NCBI RefSeq assembly: GCF_000003815.2
Contig: NC_049993.1
Coordinates: 9,217,182-9,281,181, forward strand
Reading direction: 5' to 3'
Length of the DNA stretch: 64,000 bases
Source of the DNA: Branchiostoma floridae
Lineage: Eukaryota > Chordata > Leptocardii > Amphioxiformes > Branchiostomatidae
Shown here: positions 1 to 12,000 of the stretch, in pieces
Position numbering within the stretch: the first letter of the stretch is position 1
Layout of the letters: each line of letters begins with the position of its first letter
The notes under the pieces: model-generated
What the model saw: the letters and a program-made list of their open reading frames with translations, nothing else
The model's database searches: none
What the model was told of the DNA's origin: nothing
Translations under genes and position numbers: made by a program

Positions 1-103
1 AGGTGCAAATAGCGTTGTAGGATTTTAAAACGCCAGTGTAAGTCTAATACTCCACCCAACAGATTTCTTTGTAGTGCAATGGACCATTGGCATGAATCAT
101 ACT

Positions 104-166
104 GAATCAGGTTCAGGTCCAGACCTGGACCTGATCCTTTGGACCTGAACCGGATCTGGACCTGAA
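104..166. repeat. Cluster of GGTCC/GGACC inverted motifs
   Basis: TTCAGGTCCAGA near 112 and its reverse complement TCTGGACCTGAA near 155 flank further GGACCTGA copies. The stretch can fold on itself. It reads like a low-complexity fragment of a dispersed repeat; the family is not recognised. Confidence 0.5.
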
Positions 167-287
167 TTTTCTGTACCAGCACCCAGCCCTAGCGGTCGCT
201 GTTTTGTGTTTAAATCCAGGGTATTCTACATTTGGTGCCTACCAGGACGTCAGCAGATTAGATTACACGCTAATATCTAAATTAGCA

Positions 288-319
288 GATCAAATTACAA
301 ATTAATATGTAATTTGATC
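288..319. repeat. Perfect inverted repeat, 12-bp arms
   Basis: GATCAAATTACA at 288-299 pairs exactly with TGTAATTTGATC at 308-319 across an 8-nt AT-rich loop. It may be the end of a small inverted-repeat element or a chance AT-rich palindrome. Confidence 0.6.
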
Positions 320-554
320 ATTTGTCTTCCACCTGCTTTTTGTTTGCCAGTGCGTCAAAGTGACATTATCGCGATTGCTCGTATTGTCTGGCATTTCAAT
401 GTTTGCCTAATATATAACAGTGTCAAATTAACAGCTCTGATTGGCTCTAAGTCACACGGTCCTCTGCTAGAGCTAGCATGGTAACAGATTCAGACACGCA
501 GGCATTTGGAAGTTAAGTCCCCATTACATTAGAAGTATTCCATATCCCAAATGA

Positions 555-764
555 TTTACAGTAAATGCATTTAAGTTCGTGGGGATTTAATTTCCTTTAA
601 GAGGGAAAAAGGACTTTTCGCGCTGGTTTTAAGTTTGCGGTTACCGTAGCACTTTTCACTGTAGTCTCTTACTGTCATGGAAAATGTTCCCAGTGGTTTT
701 AAGTTCACGGTGAAGCAGCCACTGCGAACATTAAACCACCACAAAAGTTTCTGCATTTACAGTA
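555..764 (+). mobile_element. MITE-like element, family A, copy 1
   Basis: This is a roughly 210-bp non-coding element. Its ends are imperfect inverted repeats: TTTACAGTAAATGC at the left, and GCATTTACAGTA at the right. Inside are repeated TTTTAAGTTYGCGG-like boxes. A second copy lies in reverse orientation at 3908-4090. No coding capacity is seen, so it would be a non-autonomous DNA element. The superfamily is unknown and no clear target-site duplication was found. Confidence 0.6.
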
Positions 765-770
765 GATGGG

Positions 771-1494
771 ATAAGAGCCAACTGTTTTAAATGCCGACAG
801 GTGGGCAGGGATGCAATTAGACGAGAGAATCTGAAATTATTCTAAACAGAATACTATGGGTTATAAGCTGTATCTGTCAGTCAACATGTGTCAAAAACAG
901 GGAAACTGAATGTTACATTTTGTTCGCTTTCAAGTCTTCTTCTAAATGAACATTTAGCTAAATGATAGGTGCAGAACCCAATGATTTCAGAGCAAAAGTA
1001 ACGCATGTAACATTACATTAACAAATGGGTTTTTTCAAGTTATTTGGTTTAAACATTTGAACAAAAAGTGGACCTCAAAGTCAAAGTTTTAACCCGATTA
1101 GTGCTGTTAGTATTTCCATAATTTTTTTCACAAAGTTAATGGCAGATTCTGCTGTAACATGGGCATATACGGAATAATAAATATGACAAAAAACACTCCT
1201 ACACACCACCTTGAATATGATATAAGCTAACTCAGCTATTGAACTAGGCTGTAATGTGGCAATAACATCAGAAACATTGTGACCAAATGAATATCATCTA
1301 CAGCTTGTCTTTTATCATTAAATTTATATAAATGTGAAATGAAGATTTGTAACATGTTAAGGTTTTAAGATTGACAATGAAATCTAGAACATTAAAGATG
1401 CAAAAATCTGTGTTACAAAAAAAAGGAAGGCATGCATGAAGGACTGATCGCAGTAGTAAGTCTCAGTTCCGTGCGACAGAGTACAAGAAATGTT
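771..1494. other. No feature recognised
   Basis: AT-rich non-coding sequence. No coding exon, RNA gene or clear repeat was seen. Confidence 0.5.
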
Positions 1495-1697
1495 CATAAA
1501 GGTTAGATATCCAGGTGGAACATTACGTAATCCTAAATGATTCAAGCAACTAGACAGACTTTCCAGACAGCACGATCCCACTATCTGTCATTCAGTGACT
1601 GATATATTATGGTAACCATTTTCAGTCACTGATAAAAGATAGCGGATGCTGTTTGAAAAGTCCAACTGTTTGGAGCATGTATCCAGTTGCTTGAACC
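1495..1697. mobile_element. Fold-back element with hammerhead-like core, copy 1
   Basis: Two inverted arms face each other. TTCAAGCAACT near 1540 pairs with AGTTGCTTGAA near 1685, and TCAGTGACTG near 1593 pairs with CAGTCACTGA near 1623. The right arm holds CTGATAA, then a 7-bp hairpin (AGATAGC, GGAT loop, GCTGTTT, with G-U pairs), then GAAA (1629-1659). The left end, GGTTAGATATCCAGGT, matches a solo arm at 52098-52220. No open frame is present. Confidence 0.6.
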
Positions 1698-3289
1698 ATT
1701 TTGGATTACACAGAATAACACTAGTTCACCTTTATCTGTGGGGTAACCTTTATCCGTTGTTAGAAAAAAACGGTGTTTAGAAATATCAAGTCAAGGGACA
1801 AGGCAATGTTTTTAAAACTCTGCAGTTTGAAACCACCTTTCGTCAACTTGATATCCCTAAATACTGTTTTTAAAATCAATGGATATAGTTTACCCCTCGG
1901 ATAAAGTGAACACGTGTTACGTGAAATTGTGGTTGCAAGACAGAAAGGAAAATTATCAAATAGATACCTTGATTTCGGATGGAAGGAAAGATTGACTGTT
2001 CGGTTGATGTAGGAGGGGCTGAACGACAGAGTGATAGAACGGCCACCCTTCCTGTTCGCCAATCAGAACACAGAAAAGCAAAACAGTAAATTAGAAAAGC
2101 TGAAAGGGCAGTGAAAAAGAAATTAAGGTCAAGTGGCAAAGAAAGCATACAATAATGTAACAAAATTGTCATAAGCATACATGGAGCATAAGCATACATG
2201 ATGACAACCGAGACATGCAAATGTACAAACCAATATTCCAAAAATGCACAAGGCTGTACAAAAATCAGAAATGTTCAACATATAGTTTTCAAATGTTGTA
2301 AAATTGTGTTTAATGTTATTTTGTGTGTATCAGTGTGTACTACAAGACCTTCATTGGCACATTGACAAGTCCAATGTGTGGTAACGTCACGTCTGTTTCA
2401 ACTCTTCATTGCCAAAAATTACCAGATTTTTCTGCTAGAATTTTTCTAGTGTAGTACTTAGTTAAAATTGTACTTGGAGTTGAGCTTCCCTAACCTATTG
2501 TGTCCTTGTAACACTGCATTTCTTTAATATCCTACTATCTGACCAGCAATCATTCAGTTCTACAGCATGTTGGGACCTTTGTGTTACAGACTGCTATCGA
2601 AGTATCAAATCCTGTCATAGGTGCTCAGACATGTAATTGCTACTTCCTTATCTTATGCTGTTGAGTCATTCAAGTGCAAACAGGAAAGCCACATTAATGT
2701 TAAACCTTCATTATATCCACCTCAACACCTCAATAACGACGACGAAAGATAGACCAAGTTGGTTAATAAAGGTAATTATAACTGTCTTACACTCAGTACA
2801 CATTTATCTTATATCAGTTAACATGATCAAGACTAGATTTCATGGATGATATTGCCAGAGGAAAACTATGGCCAAACCAAGTAACTGATTCTGACCATAA
2901 GTTACTGTTCAGTACATATATTGTGGGCTGAACAAATTAATAGCTTTTAGCAAACTGAAGAAATCATACTCTTGTACGTATACTGTTGTCAAAGTATATA
3001 CCAATGTGCTTATGACAATTATCTCTCGTGAATTTCACTTGGAAGCAAGCATTGTTCATTGTTCTGTTTCATGTATCTTTGTTCCGCAAGTTATCAAACT
3101 TCCATGCCCTTCAAGCTAGATGAAAAGTGGACATGTATGAAAGTATTGGGCTTCAAAACAAGGTTTCAAAAAGAAATGGAAGATGTCAAAACTATTTGAT
3201 CATGAGATCAAAGAAGTTCTACTAGTGGCCAATAAAACTTGAAAGACAAACTGTTAGATTTTTAGATGATCAAAGTGACATCAAACACT
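1698..3289. other. No feature recognised
   Basis: AT-rich non-coding sequence. Minus-strand open frames of 100-121 codons near 1760-2241 have no recognisable motifs and fit chance. Confidence 0.5.
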
Positions 3290-3660
3290 AAAGCCTGCAG
3301 TTAACAGTAAAAGATGCCAAATGCTTGAAGGCCAATAGGGAATGCTAGCGGAGAAATACACAAAATATTGCATCCTTACAGTAGATCATAAACAGCAATG
3401 ACATCTGTAACATAACAGCAAATGAAATAGACATAATATATTGTCACTATACAACAATAGTAATAAAAGCAGACATTCTAACCCCATAGAGGATGCTAAA
3501 GAACACATGAAATATTGTAACCCTACAGTTGATAATAAAAAAGACACAAATGTCAATATAGCCTTACAATAGAAGATAAAACAACCATGACATCTCTGAC
3601 CCTGCAGGTGGTTCTAAAACTGTAAGGAACAAAATGATGTAACCCTAAGAGCAGCCCACC
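3290..3660. repeat. Degenerate short-period tandem array, part 1
   Basis: Loosely repeating phrases recur every 50-60 bp: TGTAACCCTACAGT, GATAATAAAA, GACATCTSTGAC. The array looks old and decayed. A similar block follows at 4150-4400, on the far side of MITE copy 2. Confidence 0.5.
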
Positions 3661-3907
3661 CAACTTAGAAGGCCTAAGAGAAGTGTTCTAGCCACAGGCA
3701 GCGAAGTTTGCACTAACCATAGCAATTTAAATGGAAAAGCAGAGACACAACATTCGTAACCTTATACAGTGGATGTTGTAACTCTGCACTAGTAACCCAA
3801 AACATTATCAAACAAATGACGCTTTTAGCAAATGAATTTTTTCCATCCAATTTCAGAAAGCTAGATAATAAGCACTTAAGTGTAGGAAATGTTTGATGAC
3901 ATTCATA

Positions 3908-4090
3908 CGGTGTTTTTATGTTTGCAGTTTTCGCGGTGGCCACCGCGAACTTAAAACTAACGCAGATATATTTCCATTGTAGTATGTGACTTTGTCTGTG
4001 GCGCTAGCGCACCCTTAAAACCACCATGAACACTCCATTTTTCCGCTACCGTGAAAGTAAATCCCCGCAAACTTATATACATTTACAGTA
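3908..4090 (-). mobile_element. MITE-like element, family A, copy 2
   Basis: Its reverse complement aligns with 555-764: the same ACTGTAAATG end, the same GCGGGGATTTA stretch and the same TTTTAAGTTCGCGG boxes. The end at 4090 is intact, while the opposite end has lost the terminal repeat. It lies between two blocks of a degenerate tandem array. Confidence 0.6.
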
Positions 4091-4149
4091 ACCAGCCTAC
4101 AACAACAACAAAGTACAACAGACAACCTGCTCTAAGCCTACACAGTTTA

Positions 4150-4400
4150 CAATATATCAGAAATGATCGATGACATCTTTTACCCAACAGTAATAACAAA
4201 GCAGACACAAAATGTCATAACCCAACAGTACATAATAAAACAAACAGCCCCTGAAAGGCAGCTATAAGTATAACCCTGTAGGGTTAACAATAAAACAGAA
4301 ATGACATTTCTGACATCTTTTACCCCACAGCAACAATAAAACATGATACACATTGCTGTATGCCTTGCAAATGATAAAACATTTGTTAGACAGTCTATTT
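4150..4400. repeat. Degenerate short-period tandem array, part 2
   Basis: It carries the same phrases as 3290-3660 (AATAAAACA, GACATCT, TAACCCxxCAGT), repeated every 50-60 bp with much divergence. Confidence 0.45.
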
Positions 4401-4597
4401 TTTACTATAGGGCTTAGCATAAACATATAGTACATGATAAAATATCTGAAAAGTTTGTATTGGACTCTCAGACTGGTATTTAAAACTTTTATGTGCGAGA
4501 CCTAAATCATCTACTGAATATCCATACACGTAATGTTACATAATGTAATCCACATTGTGCTAATCAACTCTATTTTAAGAATAGGAGTTTCTGAAAT

Positions 4598-4622
4598 CAA
4601 GGAGGTTAATTTAACCTCCTTG
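4598..4622. repeat. Perfect 25-bp palindrome
   Basis: CAAGGAGGTTAA and its exact reverse complement sit around a single central T. It could be a remnant of a small inverted-repeat element; the sequence alone gives no function. Confidence 0.7.
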
Positions 4623-4639
4623 CTGAAATTGAGTAGAAA

Positions 4640-6170
4640 ATTGTTAACTGCCAGAACAGTATCGACATGATAAGATATTGATGTATAAAGTTTGTAATAT
4701 CAATATTATACTCTAGAATTCTAAACTGTTGGCTTTATGACATCCATTTATTGATTTAACCGAAGGGTCTATCATAATTGTTATTAACAATAAACCCTTA
4801 CCCCCGCGTTCTAAATACTTAACCGGGAGTTTCAGAAATTGAATTGAAAATTTTAATAGCTAAACCGGCAATCGTTATAGTAACTTTATACTATTAGTAT
4901 TACATGAACGTTAAGTCCGAATTTGATTTGGGAATTCGAATAATGTCATAACTTCGATATTAACTATAGTGACTTCAGTGCCACCGTTGTGGAAAAGTTT
5001 TGGCAAATTCTCTTTAGAGAGGTTAGGAGAGATGAGTTGACGGAGTATAAAAGACTGAGCTCTACTGTTTCTGCAACAGCGTACTGCACATGTGCACATA
5101 ACTTTAAAAGTTTAACACACGTATTAACGAACACACATATTCCTTTAGTTTGTATCTCCACTACCCATAGATCAATAAAACAGATATCCAGTAGTTTCTA
5201 GGTAGATAAGTCACCTGGACGCCACGTGTAACTGTTTATTCTAGCCCGCCAATTTCCCATCTTGTTTACTTGGCCTTCCATTTCGGGTCCCGCTAGTCAA
5301 GGTCAAAAGTCAACATTTTTCACCTGATTATCCTAATAATATTCGCTCTTGAGTCTCTTCTGTCCATTTTGCAAATATTTGCGGAGAGGACTGACGAGGC
5401 TTCGGAGCTTTAATGTGTCTGGATACCAGGCTACTATGTAACCAGATAATATTTATGTTCGGTGTTAAGTAGACAAATGTAGTCATCAGCAAAGATATTA
5501 GCTACAAGTGCATTTCGAAGATCTCCCAAATGTATCCATCAATATCTTTTATCCATGTGGACAGCAGTTCTGATCGGCACCACATGCGTTACCTCGCCGA
5601 TGACGTCAAGTGACGTGATACATGAACAGGTGCTTCGCTTTGATTCACGCCGCGTCACCATCAATCCTGGAAGAAGCGGCGCCTCGGGGGTTTGAATTAT
5701 TAACAGTCATGCTTTCAAGTTCATTTGGGATCCCAGACGGGTGTACACAAATCCGATTAGGACCCCAGCAGCTCGTCATATAGAAATGATATAACGTCAA
5801 TTTAATCTGATTGCGTTTCACAGGGGAATCGGGCGGCCAGGAGAGACTAGTTTCACTACTAATTTGTCTTGTAAACGTCAAAACATCTAAAACAAACTTT
5901 GCTTCCTTTGTTTCTTTGGGTATCAAATTTCCTAGCTAGATCATCAAATTGCATTTCATATCGTTACAGAGACGCATGTTCTTCGTTATCTTGTGCAGAC
6001 ACCGGAATTGTGGTGACGTCTGCTCAAGTTAGATCTCGTCTGTGCCACAATTACATCCAAACTTTCCGCATGTTCTGCCATTTACCTTTTCTCTGATGAC
6101 TTTGAAGCTATCTTTATCTTTTAATATATCAATATTTGCAATTATCATGGAAGCTCATCTACGTTGGTAG
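4640..6170. other. No gene recognised
   Basis: Mixed-composition non-coding sequence. Short open frames near 4911-5201 and 5645-6096 lack recognisable motifs. A pair of CRE-like sites at 5601-5618 is listed separately. Confidence 0.45.
5601..5618. promoter_or_regulatory. Two CRE-like sites, 10 bp apart
   Basis: TGACGTCA at 5601 and TGACGTGA at 5611 are one helical turn apart. The full CRE palindrome is a known binding site of CREB/ATF factors. No gene start can be tied to it, so its function is speculative. Confidence 0.3.
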
Positions 6171-6180
6171 TAATCATAGC

Positions 6181-6358
6181 ACAATGCTAAACTTTCTTCC
6201 AGCACAAAAGTACAAACGGATCAAATTTTCAACGAACACTGTCGCCTTCTTCAGGATCATTATTATATTGATCCTGAAATTGATCCTGTAGTAGGTGACA
6301 GTAGTCGTTGAAAATTTGTTCCGTGTGTACTTTGTGTTGGAAGAAAGTTTAGCATTGT
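6181..6358. mobile_element. Fold-back element with hammerhead-like core, copy 2
   Basis: Arms of about 78 bp (6181-6259 and 6281-6358) are inverted copies of each other with several mismatches. The loop between them repeats TGATCCTGA. Read on the minus strand, the left arm has CTGAAGA, a weak hairpin, then GAAA (6227-6254). The right arm has a decayed version (6286-6313). It is non-coding. Confidence 0.7.
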
Positions 6359-6369
6359 ACTACAATATT

Positions 6370-7929
6370 TGCAATTATTAAAATTGTATCTACGTAACTT
6401 ATATATTTTATCGAAAGACTCCCCACATTGATAACGCAAACAATGCGAGCACATTGCAATGGTAGAACTGTTGCTACAATATCATAACTTGCTGTAAATC
6501 ACCGTAACAGGATAATTCTGTAATATGAAAAATTCTACTGAAGGTTAATTAGAAAACTCTGAGACAGCATATCCCCCATGCGTCACCGTGCGATAACTGA
6601 TTAGCAGGCGGTCGAATGCTTGTATTCTTCACTAATTATCTAGAGACTACAAGCCAGGAGAACAATACCACTGGCGTGCAATGAACCGACAAAAATATCG
6701 AGTGTCTGTCGTTTGAAATAAAATCAATCAAAGACGTCGAGGGTCAGGAGTAAGTAGTTATCGAATTGACTTTGAAACAGAGATATTCGAAATTGTAACG
6801 AAACTACATTGAAACACAAAACTTTAAGTTCAACTTTTCATATGTTGCTTTTCTTAACTTTGTAACTTTGTGTAACGTTACGTGGTAAAGTCTTTCAAGC
6901 TTCCTCCAGCTTTGGAAGCCGTCCAAAACACGTCTATGCCTGTACGTGTTTTAAACACACAGTCATAATCTAGATGTGTCGCTCTAAAGCCTCTACGCTA
7001 TAGGACTTCTGTACGAGTGTTCTGACATGAAAAATCTAACTTCATGAGGGCGTTTTGTTTTAGGATTTTTTTCCTGTAATGCAAAACATTCCTAGGTGGT
7101 CGCTTATATATAGCTCCAATCTAATTTCTCGGCGACCTTGTATGACAGATGGTAAACCATAATGTTTTCCCAAGCGTTTATTAACAGACGGAGAGGTATC
7201 AGCAATCCCCGAAGGATGCAACAATTGATGGCATCTTCATACAGATGGATGGGAGCGTATGGCGCAGTTCACATTGAACACTTGAGCGTCATGTGGAATA
7301 TGCCCTCTCCCTTTTAGATAACAAGGTCGTGAAGTAAGCTGAAAGTTGTGGGAATTATCATTCAAAACCGCAGCTTGGTACAGCTGTGCTTTGGCTGCGT
7401 ATAGGTACAGTTCATGAAACGATACCGCAGTGAATACACACTTCCTGTCTGCCCATTAATCTTAGTTCCGGAAATAGAGAAGGAAAGGGATGAAGCGTGA
7501 CCGATAGAAGATTGGAAAGTTGAAAGGTCCCAATTTGTTTTATATATTGACTTTGAAATTGGGTTTTAAAGTGCATAAGCAAAAATGCTTCCATACGGGG
7601 CTTGCTCTAAAGTGTTGTGTAGAGTGTGAATCCTTTATACAGCGAGCTGTTGAACTGGTTGTTCACAGTTTTTTTCACTCGTAGTTACGGGGATTCCAAT
7701 AACAGAGAAAGGATGAGGCAATGATCAAAGTCTGAAATTCGATTTTCTTACGCTGAAAAACGATTCAGAACATAAAATGGCCGGTACTGATAAGAACCCA
7801 CGAAGACAAAAAGTAAGGCAGGACAAGTTTTCGATTTCAAGGGCAAACCAGAGCGCAACCTAGGACCATTAACTACCCAAAATCTTCGTACTCTGAGCAC
7901 TGCAGAAAAAGTGAGATTCACCAAAAGCG
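6370..7929. other. No feature recognised
   Basis: Non-coding sequence of mixed composition. No exon, RNA gene or repeat was recognised. Confidence 0.45.
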
Positions 7930-7938
7930 GTAAATGCT

Positions 7939-9009
7939 GGGTTTACGGAAAAGCCTGGGCCCAGCAGGCTAGCCTGCAGGCTAGCCAGGCCACCTTTTTT
8001 GGGCCCCAAGGCTATGGATGGGGTTTGGGCCCATATTGTTTTTGGGGTAACCAACAATTTCATTGCATGCAGGGTGCATTGGACAGAAGGCCACAGTTTG
8101 GTCATATCTATGGGGATTGGGTTTGGTTTACAATTACAGCAATGAACAATCAACATCCAGAACAGAAACCCCCAGGCTTAGTGTATTTACTTTTCCTTCG
8201 ACTATGATAACTGCCAGTCATTCCTACAATACTTATAGTGGCTATCAGTTATGGTCCTGCATGAGAGAAACGGATAACACAAACAACAGTACACATCATA
8301 TACANNNNNNNNNNNNNNNNNNNNNNNNNNNNNNNNNNNNNNNNNNNNNNNNNNNNNNNNNNNNNNNNNNNNNNNNNNNNNNNNNNNNNNNNNNNNNNNN
8401 NNNNAGTAGTGGCAAGGTGAGTGGCAAGGTATTGGACCTAGCAGAGCATGGGGCATTTAAGAAACATACAGGTTGACACATTAAAAACACGTAACATACA
8501 TCCATTCCTGCATCTTAATGCTAACTGACACTTGATGGTTGGGACATCTGTTTCAAATTTGATGTTTTGGCAAACAGCCCTCATCCTAGGGGACCAACTG
8601 TTGTCTTGGGTTACCACTGACCCAGTTTTTCCACAATTAGCAAGGAAATTTCATAAGAGGCCCAACAATCCTTTCTGTACTTATTAGGCCTGACTGGAAG
8701 TATAACTAAAGAGAACATACTGTGTTCATATCTCAAAGAACTGTGGATGCTGGTTGTTGGAATTTAGTTTATGATTGTTTTCTTCCAGTCTTGGATGAGT
8801 TGTTCTTTGCAAGCGGCCCCAGCAATATGATCAACTGTTACCTTTCCCCATCCCGCCCACAGCTGGAATTGTCACTGACCCAGTTTTTACTAACTTAAAG
8901 GAAAAACTTCAGCTACAGGCTAAACCCCATGCATAGCCTTGGGGCCCAGAAAAGGTAGTCTTTCAGGCTAGCCAGCCCAGCTCCTGGGCCCAGGCTTTTC
9001 CGTAAACCC
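7939..9009. mobile_element. DNA transposon with long TIRs and 9-bp TSD
   Basis: Both ends begin GGGTTTACGGAAAAGCCTGG reading inward; 26 bp are identical, and similarity continues for about 90 bp (GGCTAGCC palindromes, GGGCCCCAAGGCTATG). The flanks carry a perfect direct repeat GTAAATGCT at 7930-7938 and 9010-9018. Long TIRs with a 9-bp duplication are typical of Mutator-like elements; 8-bp families (hAT, P) are the main alternative. The visible interior has no transposase-like frame, but 100 bp are missing (8305-8404). Inside, a CTGACCCAGTTTTT phrase occurs twice (about 8608 and 8876). It is most likely non-autonomous. Confidence 0.75.
8305..8404. other. Assembly gap, 100 N
   Basis: A run of 100 N, the usual placeholder for a gap of unknown size. 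It lies inside the TIR transposon, so the true length of that element is unknown. Confidence 0.95.
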
Positions 9010-9018
9010 GTAAATGCT

Positions 9019-12000
9019 TGGCAATGTTTACTTTTTGACAAACATTACCAGACTTACCTGGCAATTCTCGCTTTTGGTAGATTCCACTTTTTGTGCAGTG
9101 AGGGGGCCAGACATGTTAGCCGTGTACATTATGATTCAGAATCTCATTAAGGATTACATGTTTACCGATTGTTTATATTACACAATGGAGGTTGACCAAC
9201 TGCATGAGTGAAGTTGGTTTAATAGTGTAATGAATACGATGTGCAGTGATGATACTACATATTCCTGCTACATATCCCTGGTATTGCATAGAAAAAGACA
9301 AGGACTGACCGGATAAGTTGGTCACATTGCACATTCGGTGCAAGCGGTGCAAGCCTGCCAAACGTCACATTGCTGCTACACATTGCTTTCAAAACGTTTT
9401 AGGTTTTACAGATCTAATCAAAGCGACGGTATAGAATTTTCTTGAAGGACATTTGATTACTTATATTGTGTGCTATAATAAACCCGACACCCTCGCACGC
9501 TGTTACAGCTATTGGTAAGATGATACAGCACCAGCAGTGGCCCAGAGTTCAGTACTATCAGTGTTGGATTTCTCCTGGCATCTTTAGTGACAACACGTTA
9601 TACTGATGAATAGAGGTAATCCTACAGGAGTAATTTTCTGACAAAAATCTCATCTATCGCATCCATCAGAGATCTGTGTGTTACGCAAGGTTTCGGGTAT
9701 AATGGGTGGCAGGACTCAAGGGTCTCCAACTGAGCCGTAACCAAAGTACGTGACTTATCACGTGCCCAGAGGTGGGTCATGTGCGACACGGATACTTGCG
9801 TATGTCATGCTCAAACTTTGATGGCCAAGGATGCTTCGCAGATAGATTTTCTGGAGCAGTATGTTAGCTGTACGGGACATCGTTTCTACTGCGTAGATTT
9901 AAAGTTAAAGTTGATTTTTGTAAAGCAGCGATTTGCATGATGCCTGCGAATGATTGATTGAGAAAAATAAAGACAATTATGGTAGAGACCAACACCTACC
10001 TGATGGCACATATCGCATCGTTTTCGGTGAAACATCATGGTATTTGGGGGTTTACATCACGTTACACTATTATTATTATTGTTACATGTATGTTGTCAGA
10101 ACGACCATAGATGAGAGGGAAGAACAATTATCCAAGAAGAACATTGTAGATGAAGTGGGATTTTGCGGTAATACATTGAATATAGTGTCGTGGTGGGCAC
10201 CCCAATACGAACAAGATCAAAGCAATTGAACCACCGTGATGTAGATTGCGACAATCTATGGGTAATTAGGTGAAGTTTGCGCAATCAGCATTCCCGTTTA
10301 AAGTGTTTGCCGTCACTATTTCTTTTTTGAGGTAAGGTACAATACAATTGGTGTTCTTTAATGTTAACTTCAACGACAAGCCTGTATGGGAAGGCCGAAA
10401 AATAGGCCGAAAAGTAAACATTAGTGTAGCCCTGGATTAACGTTAGCGGCAGTAAAGAGTGCGACAATCTATAGACAATCAGGTTTTAAAAGAATTGACC
10501 TATACTTGACCTTTTCCAAGGGTCATATCAAGCCGTCCTCCATTTTATTCGGAGTGACCCGGTCGCATGGTCCAGGGCATGGCGTGAACCAGGGCGTGAA
10601 TAATCTGTTGACAACCTCCAGGGTTTTCTGGATACATGCAGGTGCATCTTCTCTGCTTATGCCTCAGTGGATTAACATACACGTGACTTCAGACATGAGA
10701 AATGAGCTCAAATGCGAACACGATATATCACTTTCGTTTGAAGACCAGTAGAGGTCAACATTCTCTGCCTGATTACCCTAATGTCGCATGTTTCGATGCA
10801 CTTTTCCCTCTACTACTAAGAATCTCATTTTCAATGCTTTACCGACTTATCAGATTAATGGCATAGCCACAATGGCATTTAGGCATTTGTTTCAGTTAAC
10901 TCGGTAACTAAAAGGATCATGTCACGGATATAGCAGCTAAATGGTATATACTATACGATTAGGCTTTGGTAATTCTGACAAAATACCTTGCTTATCATCT
11001 ATGGCAGCTCAATAAGATTGCCTAGTTTCAGTTTTAAGACATTGAAAAATCTTTATGGAGGGAATGTCATTTTTCAATTACCCGTGCCATTTGGAATTAC
11101 TTCTGCGAAACCACTGGCTTCCATTCGACTCAACTTTTATTAATATGATATTGTTTTCATTAAAACAAGTTAAGCGGTAGATTCGCACTTTGGCTCATTT
11201 GTTTACTTTTGGAACTTAGAATAGATTCATTGTTTTTTCTTTGTATTGTATGCCTACAATTTCAAGAAATTTTGATGATGTAATTTTCTAACTTCATGTA
11301 GTTCTATATCGTTTTATAATTGGCATTGCAAATAAAACCATGCTCTTGCTCTTTGTCACAACTATACTGTTACGCTAGCTTTAGATAATGATTAATGAAA
11401 GAGCCACTTACAGTGCTTATGCAACCCAGATTTACTCTCGTATTCAAACGAGGTCTCGCTGATCATATGATTGTCGTAAACAACAAAGACAGATGGCTAA
11501 ATCCTCCGTTACAGCCCTAAGATGGACGTCCTGAGCAGGTCGGCCCGAAACTGCAATCAGCCGATACCCAACTAATGCCGTAAGTGGCCATCTGTTTGAA
11601 TTCTCTGCAATAACAAGATCCAGTAATGGCGGCTATTGGGCCTCTAACATTTGTTCAGGAAACGACGTTTTCCATTACAGAAATCTAGACCTTATTACGA
11701 GCTGCGCTCTTAGGCAGATATGTTATCATCGTAATAGCAGAAAACCGACCTGAAGCTCCATTAGACATAAAGGGGGAAACTAACGACACGATGTCTATCA
11801 CAGATGTTCAATCAGAAACCCGAAACTAGTAAGAACACTTTGATATTCCAATTCACGTACGAGGTGGAGGGCCCCTCAATTGTGCGGGAGTCTACTGTTG
11901 CATTGAAATTGCAAGGCGCTTTCTTTCCTCATCTTTGAGAGGTTATTTCAAAATCGACCAGAACTTTATTCTCTATGCACAGTTTCCTATGTTGGGTCGA

